64,000 nt of DNA from Mycobacterium heidelbergense (GTDB taxonomy: Bacteria > Actinomycetota > Actinomycetes > Mycobacteriales > Mycobacteriaceae). The position numbers and the translations under genes are program-made. Position 1 is the stretch's first letter. Each line of letters begins with the position of its first letter. Below, piece after piece: positions 1-6,286 of this stretch. Below the pieces are notes generated by a model that was given only the letters and a program-made list of their open reading frames with translations, ran no database searches and was not told the DNA's origin. The stretch is from contig NZ_AP022615.1 of NCBI RefSeq assembly GCF_010730745.1, positions 3,906,001-3,970,000 on the forward strand, written 5' to 3'.

Positions 1-1
1 C

Positions 2-379
2 CACCCGGGGTACGCGGCCGTCCGCGCGGCCATCGAGGCGGCCGGTGGCACCTCCACCGGCGTCACCGGGGCCGAGTGGATCGAGACCGTGCGCCAGCAG
101 ACGACGTCGGCCCTGACCGCGGGCCTGATCAGTGAGCTGGGGGTGGAGGCCATCGCGGTCGACGAAGAGAAGCTGCCGCGCTACATCGCGGGCGTGCTCG
201 CTCGTCTGCAGGAAGTCTGGATGGGCCGGCAGATCGCCGAGGTGAAGTCAAAACTGCAGCGCATGTCGCCGATCGAGCAAGGCGACGAGTATCACGCGCT
301 ATTCGGCGACCTGGTCGCCATGGAGGCGTATCGGCGCAGCCTGCTGGAGCAGGCTAGCGGCGACGATCTGACGGTGTGA
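2..379 (+). CDS. dnaG: DNA primase DnaG, C-terminal part (5' end outside window)
   Basis: The reading frame is open from base 2 (HPGYAAVRAAIEAAGG) and ends at 379, giving about 125 residues. It matches the C-terminal helicase-interaction region of bacterial DnaG. The helical stretch EEKLPRYIAGVLARLQEV and the ending MEAYRRSLLEQA are typical of the mycobacterial protein. DnaG makes RNA primers at the replication fork and binds DnaB through this end. The stop overlaps the 3' end of the convergent Rv2342-like gene by 26 bases. The identification rests on the tail alone but is supported by the neighbour order known from M. tuberculosis (dnaG beside Rv2342). Confidence 0.85.
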   Translation, partial: HPGYAAVRAAIEAAGGTSTGVTGAEWIETVRQQTTSALTAGLISELGVEAIAVDEEKLPRYIAGVLARLQEVWMGRQIAEVKSKLQRMSPIEQGDEYHALFGDLVAMEAYRRSLLEQASGDDLTV

Positions 380-671
380 GGGCCGCCTCGGCCGGCCGCC
401 CGGCTCGGCGCTCCGGGCGCTCCTCGACGGCCGTCTGGTCGTCGATCTCGGCCACGGTGACAAAACCGGCGTCGGGCGAGATCCGGTTCGCGACCTTGCG
501 CCGCCCTCCCTCGATCACCGATTTGGCCAGGGGACTGCTGGTCAGCGCGCGATAGGTGCCGGCGATCTGCTCGTATCGGCGACGCCCGGCCTTCGAGCCC
601 AGCACGTAACCCAGTCCAAGCACCACGACATATCGGATCAAAGCGTTCCTCCCGACGATCGATGGCTCCAT
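354..671 (-). CDS. Rv2342-like small membrane-anchored hypothetical protein
   Basis: 105 residues. The N-terminus has one hydrophobic stretch (LIRYVVVLGLGYVLGSKAG, about residues 11-29), followed by a basic patch (GRRRYEQI) and a polar, probably disordered tail. This is the usual layout of the small conserved mycobacterial protein found next to dnaG. Its function is unknown. It converges on dnaG and overlaps its stop codon. The ATG at 671 is the only start ahead of the hydrophobic segment. Confidence 0.75.
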   Translation of the reverse strand: MEPSIVGRNALIRYVVVLGLGYVLGSKAGRRRYEQIAGTYRALTSSPLAKSVIEGGRRKVANRISPDAGFVTVAEIDDQTAVEERPERRAGRPAEAALTPSDRRR

Positions 672-813
672 CCTGCCTCACGCGGCCCGGTGCGTGCGCG
701 GCCGATCCCTTCTAGTTGGGCGCTGGGTGGCCGGTGCCTCTAGTTGGGTGCGGGTCGGCCAGTACGCTAGAGTCGTCCAGCGATCTGCGCCAGGTTGGCG
801 TGGACCGGGTTAA

Positions 814-886
814 TCCCCTGTAGCTCAATTGGCAGAGCGTTCGGCTGTTAACCGAAGGGTTCCTGGTTCGAGTCCAGGCGGGGGAG
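814..886 (+). tRNA. asnT: tRNA-Asn (anticodon GTT)
   Basis: The full cloverleaf can be traced. The acceptor stem TCCCCTG (814-820) pairs with CGGGGGA (879-885), with G886 as discriminator. The anticodon loop CTGTTAA carries GTT. The T loop is TTCGAGT. The 3' CCA is not encoded. A small mobile-element remnant begins directly downstream, so the gene may have been an integration site, but I see no second copy of its 3' end in the window. Confidence 0.97.
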
Positions 887-890
887 CAGG

Positions 891-1202
891 CTAACGCTGC
901 CGGGGCCGAGTCGCGTCTTTCGTGATGGTCCCCGTCCGAGGCTGGTATCGCTCACGACCCGGCTGATCCACGTCGATGAGCCATGCCGCGGAAATCCCGA
1001 ATATCTCTTGAATGCGCAACGTGACCGCTCGGATGTCGTGGGGTTTCGCGCGATCTGTTTCCCACTGTGCCAGGGAGGCCTCACCGACATCGATAGCGTC
1101 TGCGAATTCGGCCTGAGTCATTCTGGCAACACTGACGCGCACCTTACGAATGCGGTCGCCGAACGACCATTCAGGAATCACCCAGCCAGTGTCTACTGTC
1201 AT
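891..1202 (-). CDS. XRE-family helix-turn-helix repressor (phage/element type)
   Basis: 103 residues from the ATG at 1202. Residues about 15-70 form a lambda-repressor-like HTH (MTQAEFADAIDVGEASLAQWE). The Arg-rich tail may be disordered. The start is probably leaderless: a -10 hexamer CATAGT (1209-1214) lies exactly 6 bases upstream and no ribosome binding site is visible. A TTG at 1208 is an alternative. The gene diverges from an excisionase-like gene, the normal arrangement of a lysogeny or element control region. Two CCTAGG palindromes sit between them. Probably a repressor of the neighbouring small operon. Confidence 0.75.
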   Translation of the reverse strand: MTVDTGWVIPEWSFGDRIRKVRVSVARMTQAEFADAIDVGEASLAQWETDRAKPHDIRAVTLRIQEIFGISAAWLIDVDQPGRERYQPRTGTITKDATRPRQR

Positions 1203-1208
1203 AGGCAA

Positions 1209-1250
1209 ACTATGGCATACCTAGGTAAACCCCAGCAAGCCTAGGTAGGT
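1209..1250. promoter_or_regulatory. Divergent control region with two CCTAGG operator-like palindromes
   Basis: ACCTAGGT (1219-1226) is a perfect palindrome. CCTAGG recurs at 1240-1245. The centres are 20 bp apart, about two helical turns, which suits two dimers bound on one face. The left site abuts the likely -10 (CATAGT, 1209-1214) of the XRE gene. Autoregulation by the XRE protein is inferred. Confidence 0.5.
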
Positions 1251-1334
1251 TTAAGGTAACTAATACGAATGTGAAGTGCCTGGTCAAGGATATGGCCTTG
1301 CCAACTTTGCATAAGGATGCTTAGTCTTGCACTC

Positions 1335-1535
1335 ATGCCGAGTAAGTATCCTGACACGGGTTCAGAGCTCTTAGCGGTCGGTGCGGCGGCAGGCCTGGTA
1401 GGTGTGTCCGTCGACACTCTACGGCGATGGGAGCGCAATGGACGCATAATCGCGCTTCGCACGCCCACCGGTCATCGGCGCTTTCGCCGTGCCGACATCG
1501 AGGCACTGCTTGCCGAGGAGGTTAGCGTGTCGTGA
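1335..1535 (+). CDS. Excisionase/MerR-like helix-turn-helix protein
   Basis: 66 residues. Residues about 10-60 match the HTH_17/excisionase fold (LLAVGAAAGLVGVSVDTLRRWERNGRI, then TPTGHRRFRRADIEALL). Such proteins bind DNA in phages and integrative elements as excisionases or small regulators. ATG 1335 follows a possible leaderless -10 (TAGTCT, 1322-1327). ATG 1317 in frame is an alternative. Its stop overlaps the next ORF by 4 bases (GTGA). Confidence 0.7.
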   Translation: MPSKYPDTGSELLAVGAAAGLVGVSVDTLRRWERNGRIIALRTPTGHRRFRRADIEALLAEEVSVS

Positions 1536-1720
1536 CGACCGGTGTTCTGCCACGGCGCCGCATTACGACCGCGCGATGCCGAACTCTGACGCGCCACACC
1601 CGAGTAGCCGAGGTCATTCTCGCCGAGCAGCACGGCATTGAGATCCGTTGCCGCACCCAGGAATCAACAATGTGGCCATTCGATCGTGTTGTCGCAGTGC
1701 GCAGGTCACATCGTAAGTGA
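1532..1720 (+). CDS. Small hypothetical protein in mobile-element remnant
   Basis: 62 residues, Arg-rich, not recognised. The main support is position: the GTG start overlaps the stop of the excisionase-like gene (GTGA at 1532-1535), and its own stop overlaps the next GTG in the same way (1717-1720). Such four-base couplings are rare by chance and suggest a translated operon. It could still be a decayed gene. Confidence 0.4.
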   Translation: MTTGVLPRRRITTARCRTLTRHTRVAEVILAEQHGIEIRCRTQESTMWPFDRVVAVRRSHRK

Positions 1721-1950
1721 AGCCGGCCGCAGTGATCGATCACCTGAAGCTAGACGACGATGCGTGGTCTCATCCGGTGATACAAAATCCCGGCGACTAT
1801 GTCGGGCGGCACCGGATTCGAGCGAATTATCTGTGGCGCACAACCGACACCCACGACTTTCGAATCAATCCCGATACGGCAAAGAAATTCAGGGACGGCC
1901 CGCTCGTGATTTCACCTGGCGTCAAACCCGACTTGGCTCACGGTTCGTGA
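1717..1950 (+). CDS. Hypothetical protein, third gene of the small element operon
   Basis: 77 residues, mixed composition (VIQNPGDYVGRHRI, YLWRTTDTHDFRINP), no known motif recognised. It starts with GTG overlapping the previous stop (GTGA). Local GC is lower than in the flanking chromosome, in keeping with acquired DNA. It may be a truncated remnant, because no further gene of the element follows. Confidence 0.4.
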   Translation: MKPAAVIDHLKLDDDAWSHPVIQNPGDYVGRHRIRANYLWRTTDTHDFRINPDTAKKFRDGPLVISPGVKPDLAHGS

Positions 1951-2402
1951 CTTGGGGTGGCGGCGTGGTGGTCCCACGTAGGCACTGGACCGGACACGTC
2001 GTGGTGGTCACACGTGTCACCCGCGTCCCGGCTTCGCCGGCACATACTCTTCTGCCCGCCTACGCGCGACAACCCGGGCTGTTTCGGAATTCCGCTGCGG
2101 CTCGGGCGATTCCGCGGCCGGGCGAAGCGATTGAATCCCAGGTTGTGTTTGCCGTGGGCAAATCCCTTGGCCGCCAACAGATCATCGATACCAATTGTGA
2201 GGCAGCCCGCAAGCGGTTGTCGCTGTGAGGTGGGCACATCGCCTATGCCGGCCGGCGAGTTACCGTTGTGGCAGGCGGGAATTGACGCGCCACTTTGGCC
2301 CCACTTTGGCCCCCCGCCAGTGTGGGTGTGGCCCGCACCGGCGAGCCGAATTCGCCGCGGCCCCCGCACCGTTGGATCAACTCATTCGACGAAGTGGACC
2401 CG
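1951..2402. other. Non-coding stretch, possible decayed DNA
   Basis: No ORF here has recognisable protein character. Reading frames overlap on both strands without a credible start signal. There are imperfect repeats of GTGGTGGTC-ACACGTG type (about 1966-2020) that could be the relic of an insertion-sequence end, but I cannot name a family. The 3' part holds a repeat shared with position 19979. Confidence 0.4.
2219..2272 (+). repeat. Dispersed intergenic repeat B, copy 1
   Basis: The core GAGGTGGGCACATCG, followed by TATGCCGGCCGGC and GTGGCA, recurs at 19979-20035 with a few substitutions and one indel. Both copies are intergenic and in the same orientation. Its role is unknown. Confidence 0.6.
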
Positions 2403-2684
2403 CTACAGCAAGTAAGTGAGGCCCCATTCCTTTTCGGCGGCGAGCTGGGCGGCGCTCACGCCACTCTCACCCCCGACGCCCCCACTGGCCAGGGTCACCA
2501 GGGCCCCGGCCAGCTTGAACATCGGCACCTCGTGCCGCTCGCTGGCGCTGAGCAGCTCCCGAAAAGCGGTGTGAGTGCTGCACCTGCGCCACCCGACGAG
2601 TATGCCCACCGCCGTGTCGAGGGCCCGACTGGCCTGCTGGCGGCTGGCATTGAGATGTTGCTGGCTCGCGATACTCTCGATCAT
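2403..2684 (-). CDS. ANTAR-domain protein (putative RNA-binding antiterminator)
   Basis: 93 residues from ATG 2684, chosen because GGGAGG lies about 10 bases upstream; the longer frame to 2861 runs through the leader. Residues about 10-70 match the ANTAR fold (ASRALDTAVGILVGWRRCSTHTAFRELLSASERHEV), a three-helix RNA-binding module that prevents transcription termination. No sensory domain is attached. It lies about 300 bases downstream of cysE on the same strand and has its own promoter and a Cys-containing leader ORF. Targets are unknown. A role in sulfur control is inferred from context. Confidence 0.75.
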   Translation of the reverse strand: MIESIASQQHLNASRQQASRALDTAVGILVGWRRCSTHTAFRELLSASERHEVPMFKLAGALVTLASGGVGGESGVSAAQLAAEKEWGLTYLL

Positions 2685-2796
2685 GTCTCGTCGACCTCCC
2701 GGTCTGAATGTTCTGTAAGGCAAGGTAATAGGGAAAGCCCCGAAGGATTTATGAACGCTCACGCCGTACCGCCGCACAAAAAGGAATGCGCGAGCG

Positions 2797-2853
2797 TCAG
2801 CCCGCGGCGCAACAGCGCAGAGTAATGACGAAGCGCCCCCGAACGTGTGACAT
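2797..2853 (-). CDS. Leaderless Cys-containing leader peptide ahead of the ANTAR gene
   Basis: 18 codons reading MSHVRGRFVITLRCCAAG, then TGA. The ATG at 2853 lies 6 bases after a -10 hexamer TATAGT, so the transcript should begin at the start codon. Two adjacent Cys codons (2809-2814) sit just before the stop. A 10-bp stem (2788-2797 with 2755-2764, one G-U pair) begins inside the stop codon. The layout and the RF....RC..A pattern resemble the poly-Cys leader at 6023-6103. Leaderless Cys-codon ORFs are known cysteine attenuators in mycobacteria. Here that function is inferred. Confidence 0.65.
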   Translation of the reverse strand: MSHVRGRFVITLRCCAAG

Positions 2854-2865
2854 GGCCCCACTATA
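2854..2865 (-). promoter_or_regulatory. -10 element of the ANTAR leader transcript
   Basis: TATAGT at 2860-2865 (minus strand) with a 6-base gap to the ATG at 2853, the spacing of leaderless mycobacterial promoters. The block CCCTATAGTGGGG is shared with the promoter at 6104-6116. No -35 at normal spacing. Confidence 0.65.
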
Positions 2866-2981
2866 GGGTCCCGTCAAGAGGTTGTCACCGAGCGCCGGCG
2901 GATTGTATGTGTTTGATTCACAACAGATTTAAACCTTGCCCACGCCGTAACCTCGGATAGAATCGGCGGCGCTCAGATGGA

Positions 2982-3668
2982 TCAGATAGAGAAGTCCTCG
3001 CCGTGCCAGACCCCGGCTTCGGGTGGCCGGATGACGTGGCCCTGCTGCGGGCCGCCGTCGGCCAGGGCCTCCAGCCTGGCCACCCTGGTGAGCAGGGACT
3101 GCAGGCTGGCGCCCACGAGATCGGGCAGGTCGTCGGAGCTGCTCGGTCCGGGGCGGCTGCGGCCGATGACCTGGCCGGGAACGCCGACGACCACGGCGCT
3201 GGACGGGACCTCCTTGACGACGACGGCGTTGGCGCCGATCCGGCTGTCGTCGCCGATCTTGATCGGGCCGAGCACCTTGGCGCCGGCCCCGATGGTCACC
3301 CGATCCCCGACGGTGGGGTGGCGCTTCCCGCTGTCGGCGCCGGTGCCGCCGAGCGTGACGCCATGGAAGATCGTGACGTCGTCGCCCACCTCCGCGGTTT
3401 CCCCGATCACCACGCCGGTCGCGTGGTCGATGAACAGGCCGCCGCCCAGGACGGCGCCGGGGTGGATCTCGACCCCGGTCGCGATGCGGGTGAGCTCCGC
3501 GAGCACCCGCGCCGCCAGCCGGGCGCGATGGTGCCACAGCCAGTGGCCGATGCGGTGGCTCCAGATGGCGTGCACGCCGGGGTAGGCGAAGACTACCTGC
3601 AACGTCGTGGGCCGGGCCGGGTCCCGCTCCCTGGCCGCCCGGATGTCGTTGCGTATCGCCGCGAGCAT
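2982..3668 (-). CDS. cysE: Serine O-acetyltransferase
   Basis: 228 residues. Makes O-acetylserine from serine and acetyl-CoA, the carbon skeleton for cysteine. The left-handed beta-helix hexapeptide repeats are clear (GVEIHPGAVLGGGLFIDHATGV, then GDDVTIFHGVTLGG), with the catalytic His in IDHATG. The chain ends in the acidic, Ile-terminated tail EDFSI, the type that inserts into the CysK active site to form cysteine synthase. It starts 2 bases after the cysK stop, so the two are co-translated. Last gene of the operon governed by the poly-Cys leader at 6023-6103. Confidence 0.95.
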   Translation of the reverse strand: MLAAIRNDIRAARERDPARPTTLQVVFAYPGVHAIWSHRIGHWLWHHRARLAARVLAELTRIATGVEIHPGAVLGGGLFIDHATGVVIGETAEVGDDVTIFHGVTLGGTGADSGKRHPTVGDRVTIGAGAKVLGPIKIGDDSRIGANAVVVKEVPSSAVVVGVPGQVIGRSRPGPSSSDDLPDLVGASLQSLLTRVARLEALADGGPQQGHVIRPPEAGVWHGEDFSI

Positions 3669-3670
3669 GG

Positions 3671-4603
3671 CTAATCGGCCAGGTCGGCGAAGAGCGGCGT
3701 GCTCAGATACCGCTCACCGAAGTCGGGAAGCACGACGACGACCAGCTTGCCGGCGTTCTCTGGCCGGCGCGCGACCTGCAGGGCGGCCACCACCGCCGCG
3801 CCCGAGGAGATGCCGACCAAAAGGCCCTCCTCGCGCGCCAACCGCCGGGCCACGTTGAGCGCGTCCTCGTTGCCGACGGTGATGATCTCGTCGACCAGGT
3901 CCAGCTCGAGCACCGGCGGGATGAACCCGGCGCCGAGGCCCGGGATGGGGTGGGGGCCCTTCTGGCCTCCGGACAGGACCGGCGACGCGGCCGGCTCCAC
4001 GGCCACGAACCGGGCCGAGGGTTTGCGTTCCTTGATGACCTCGGCGACGCCGGTGATGGTGCCGCCGGTGCCGATTCCGGACACGAAGATGTCGACCTTC
4101 CCGTCGGTGTCGCGCCACACCTCCTCGGCGGTGGTCTTGCGGTGGATCGCCGGGTTGGCCGGGTTCTCGAACTGCTGTGGCACGAAGTACCGCTGGTCGG
4201 ATTTGGCCAGTTCCTCGGCCTTGGCGATCGCGCCCGGCATGCCCTCGGCGCCCGGCGTCAGGACGAGCTCGGCGCCGAGCGCGCGCAGCAGCATCCGCCG
4301 CTCGGTGCTCATCGTGTCCGGCATCGTCAAGACGCAGCGGTAGCCGCGCGCCGCGGCCACCATCGCCAGCGCGATGCCGGTGTTCCCGCTCGTCGGCTCG
4401 AGGATGATGGTGTCGGGTTTGATCAGGCCCGCCTGCTCGGCCGCGTCGATCATGGCGACGCCGATGCGGTCCTTCACGCTGTTCGCCGGGTTGAAGAACT
4501 CGAGCTTGGCGACGACGTCGGCGACGGCGCCCTCGGTGACGCGGCGCAGCCGGACCAGCGGCGTGTTTCCGATTAACTGCGTGACGTCCTCAGCGATGCT
4601 CAT
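3671..4603 (-). CDS. cysK: O-acetylserine sulfhydrylase (cysteine synthase A)
   Basis: 310 residues, the usual length of mycobacterial CysK1. Converts O-acetylserine and sulfide to cysteine using PLP. The Schiff-base Lys is K44 in NPANSVKDRIG, the substrate loop is TSGNTG, and the phosphate-binding loop is GIGTGGTITG. It follows the thioester-like gene by 9 bases with GGGAG as ribosome binding site and is followed within 2 bases by cysE. The gene corresponds in position to M. tuberculosis Rv2334. Confidence 0.96.
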   Translation of the reverse strand: MSIAEDVTQLIGNTPLVRLRRVTEGAVADVVAKLEFFNPANSVKDRIGVAMIDAAEQAGLIKPDTIILEPTSGNTGIALAMVAAARGYRCVLTMPDTMSTERRMLLRALGAELVLTPGAEGMPGAIAKAEELAKSDQRYFVPQQFENPANPAIHRKTTAEEVWRDTDGKVDIFVSGIGTGGTITGVAEVIKERKPSARFVAVEPAASPVLSGGQKGPHPIPGLGAGFIPPVLELDLVDEIITVGNEDALNVARRLAREEGLLVGISSGAAVVAALQVARRPENAGKLVVVVLPDFGERYLSTPLFADLAD

Positions 4604-4612
4604 ACAACTCCC

Positions 4613-5890
4613 TTAGGCGATTTCGGTACAGGGCTCGTCGGCCTGCCAGGTGATGTCGAATTCGATGGCCACGTCGGTGGGAACGGTGAGGGCGATGGGC
4701 GTGAATCGGTGCGGTGCGCCCCCCTGGGCCACTCCGGTCAGCACCCGGCCGGTGAGCCCGTGCGGCGTGGTCGCGGTCATCGTCGTCGCCGACGTGCCCG
4801 GTGCCGGACGCAGATAGAAATCCGTGCCCGGGTGGACCGTATCGCGGATGGCCAAACCGTTGGCGCCGACGAGCGTGTGCCCGTCAGTGACACTGAGCCG
4901 CAATGGGATTGGCACTTGGAACGGTCCTATGAGTTTGGGTTCGGCGGTTGCTTGGCTTTCGACTAGGTGGAGTTCGTCGGTGCTGCGCAAGGCGTTGCTT
5001 GCCCCTATGAGTAAGTAATTGTAGAGGTGCACGACTCGATCGGCATTGCGGTAGTGGCTCGCACCGGTCAACCAAAAGCGGACATCGCCGATCGCGCGCG
5101 CGGCGGCGTCCGTCGCCGCGATCAACCGGTAGTGGCGGTAACCGCGGCCGCCGCCGCCGTGGCTGGCGGCCGAAAGTGTGCTTCCGACACCGAGCGTGCG
5201 TTGATAGCGTCCCCTGCCCGCGTCGGTCGTCAATCGTGAACCGGAAACGTCTTGCCAGTCAACGCCATTGGCCGACTTTTGCAGCTTGAGCTCGACGGCC
5301 GCGTTGGAGTTCGCCCACAGCGAGTAGCCGCCCAGCTGTGGGTGGCCGTCGAATTCGAAGGTGATCACCGGCCCGGGCCCGCGCCGTACCGCGATGGGAA
5401 CGTTCAGCGGCCGGGTGTCGAGCGCGAGGCCGTTGGTGAAATGCCAGATGGCGGCCTGGGTTGCGGCGATGGCTTCGTGTTCGCTGATGTTGGCCGCGCC
5501 CAGCGGGTAGCCGGCGGCGCGCAGCCGCTGGCTGAGGTCCGCGATGGTGCGCATCGGGAAGGAGTGGCGCAGGATCCAGTCGACCTCGGCCTCGTGGCCG
5601 CGGGCGCGCAGGTGGGGCAGGGCCGACCAGGTTCCCAGCCGGTACCGCGACGGGTGATGGGGAGCGACGCCGGTGAAGTCCAGCGAGTAGGCCCGCAGGT
5701 TGGGGTTGACCCTGATCAGGTCGGTGCGCGCGGAGCTGCCGTCGGCGAAGACGATCGTGTCGACGGTGTGCGAGTAGGTCCCCCCGCGATAGCGCGTCAT
5801 CTGGGTGACGTCGGTGGCCGGCCGCACCAGGATGCGGCGGCGGGTCGCCACCCGCGCCGGGGCGCGATGGGGCATGGATAACACGGTCAT
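4613..5890 (-). CDS. TQXA (thioester-like) domain protein, first structural gene of the cysteine operon
   Basis: 425 residues from ATG 5890 (AGGAAG 11 bases upstream). The signature TQAAIWHFTNG near residue 150 identifies the TQXA/thioester domain family, whose Gln forms an internal thioester with an upstream Cys in bacterial surface adhesins. Here the matching upstream segment reads LRAYSLDFTG, with Ser where the family has Cys. The only Cys is five residues from the C-terminus (EPCTEIA). No signal peptide or sorting signal is visible. It is co-transcribed with cysK-cysE behind a poly-Cys leader and beside an encapsulin locus. A thioester is therefore doubtful and the function unknown. A cytoplasmic or encapsulin-related role is speculation. 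Confidence 0.75.
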   Translation of the reverse strand: MTVLSMPHRAPARVATRRRILVRPATDVTQMTRYRGGTYSHTVDTIVFADGSSARTDLIRVNPNLRAYSLDFTGVAPHHPSRYRLGTWSALPHLRARGHEAEVDWILRHSFPMRTIADLSQRLRAAGYPLGAANISEHEAIAATQAAIWHFTNGLALDTRPLNVPIAVRRGPGPVITFEFDGHPQLGGYSLWANSNAAVELKLQKSANGVDWQDVSGSRLTTDAGRGRYQRTLGVGSTLSAASHGGGGRGYRHYRLIAATDAAARAIGDVRFWLTGASHYRNADRVVHLYNYLLIGASNALRSTDELHLVESQATAEPKLIGPFQVPIPLRLSVTDGHTLVGANGLAIRDTVHPGTDFYLRPAPGTSATTMTATTPHGLTGRVLTGVAQGGAPHRFTPIALTVPTDVAIEFDITWQADEPCTEIA

Positions 5891-5900
5891 GAGTGGTTGA

Positions 5901-6022
5901 TCTTCCTGAAAGGTGGCCCGAGATTTGACTGCGCGCATCTCATCCCGCTGGACGAACCGTGAGGTCCACTCCGTTGCGGGGAAGGCGCGAGGATTTCTAC
6001 GTCGTCAGAAGGCGTCAGGAAA
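5901..6022 (-). promoter_or_regulatory. Putative cysteine attenuator: leader stop to structural-gene RBS
   Basis: Directly after the poly-Cys stop codon the RNA reads TTTCCTGA (6022-6015). It can pair over 7-8 bases with TCAGGAAG (5909-5902), which contains the Shine-Dalgarno of the next gene. Ribosomes stalled on the Cys codons would cover the first strand and free the RBS. The pairing is visible; the mechanism is inferred. Confidence 0.5.
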
Positions 6023-6103
6023 TCAACAACAGCAACAACAACAACAGCAGCACGCGGCGACGCAGCGCGAAGGAATGAAGCGCGGCTGTGCGGCTTGTTG
6101 CAT
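6023..6103 (-). CDS. Leaderless poly-cysteine leader peptide (cysteine attenuator)
   Basis: 26 codons: MQQAAQPRFIPSRCVAA followed by nine consecutive Cys codons (6026-6052) and TGA. The ATG at 6103 is 7 bases after the -10 hexamer TATAGT, so translation should start on a leaderless mRNA. Leaderless ORFs with runs of Cys codons are reported in mycobacteria as sensors: scarce Cys-tRNA stalls ribosomes and raises expression of the downstream operon. Downstream here are the thioester-like gene, cysK and cysE. The CAA/CAG run seen on the opposite strand is only the complement of these codons. Confidence 0.9.
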   Translation of the reverse strand: MQQAAQPRFIPSRCVAACCCCCCCCC

Positions 6104-6116
6104 GCGCCCCACTATA
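6104..6116 (-). promoter_or_regulatory. -10 element of the cysK-cysE operon (leaderless start)
   Basis: TATAGT at 6111-6116 and 7 bases (GGGGCGC) to the leader ATG at 6103. Nearly the same block, CCCTATAGTGGGG, stands before the ANTAR leader at 2860, suggesting one sigma factor or regulator serves both. Confidence 0.75.
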
Positions 6117-6286
6117 GGGCAGTTCCCCATTTCGGCGCGGCGCGCCCCATTCGGCTCACGCCTGCTCTAAACCCTTCGCCCCGGTCTTAGACTTGCCTAG
6201 GCTCGGCGCGCGGATGCGTATCACGGCGGGCGATCACGGACCCGCCGAACCCGCCGCAGTATTCGACCAAGGACGGAAGGACCACG

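Noticed and set aside
2403..2861. Longer 152-residue form of the ANTAR protein
   Set aside because: The extra 59 residues run through the leader ORF, its hairpin and the -10 element; the ATG at 2684 has a good GGGAGG.
2872..2877. TTGACG as a -35 element for the ANTAR leader promoter
   Set aside because: Only 6 bases separate it from the TATAGT -10, far short of the usual 16-18.
5913..6170. Plus-strand ORF with a run of nine Gln codons
   Set aside because: It is the exact complement of the poly-Cys codons of the leader peptide, which has a promoter and correct start; the plus frame has neither.
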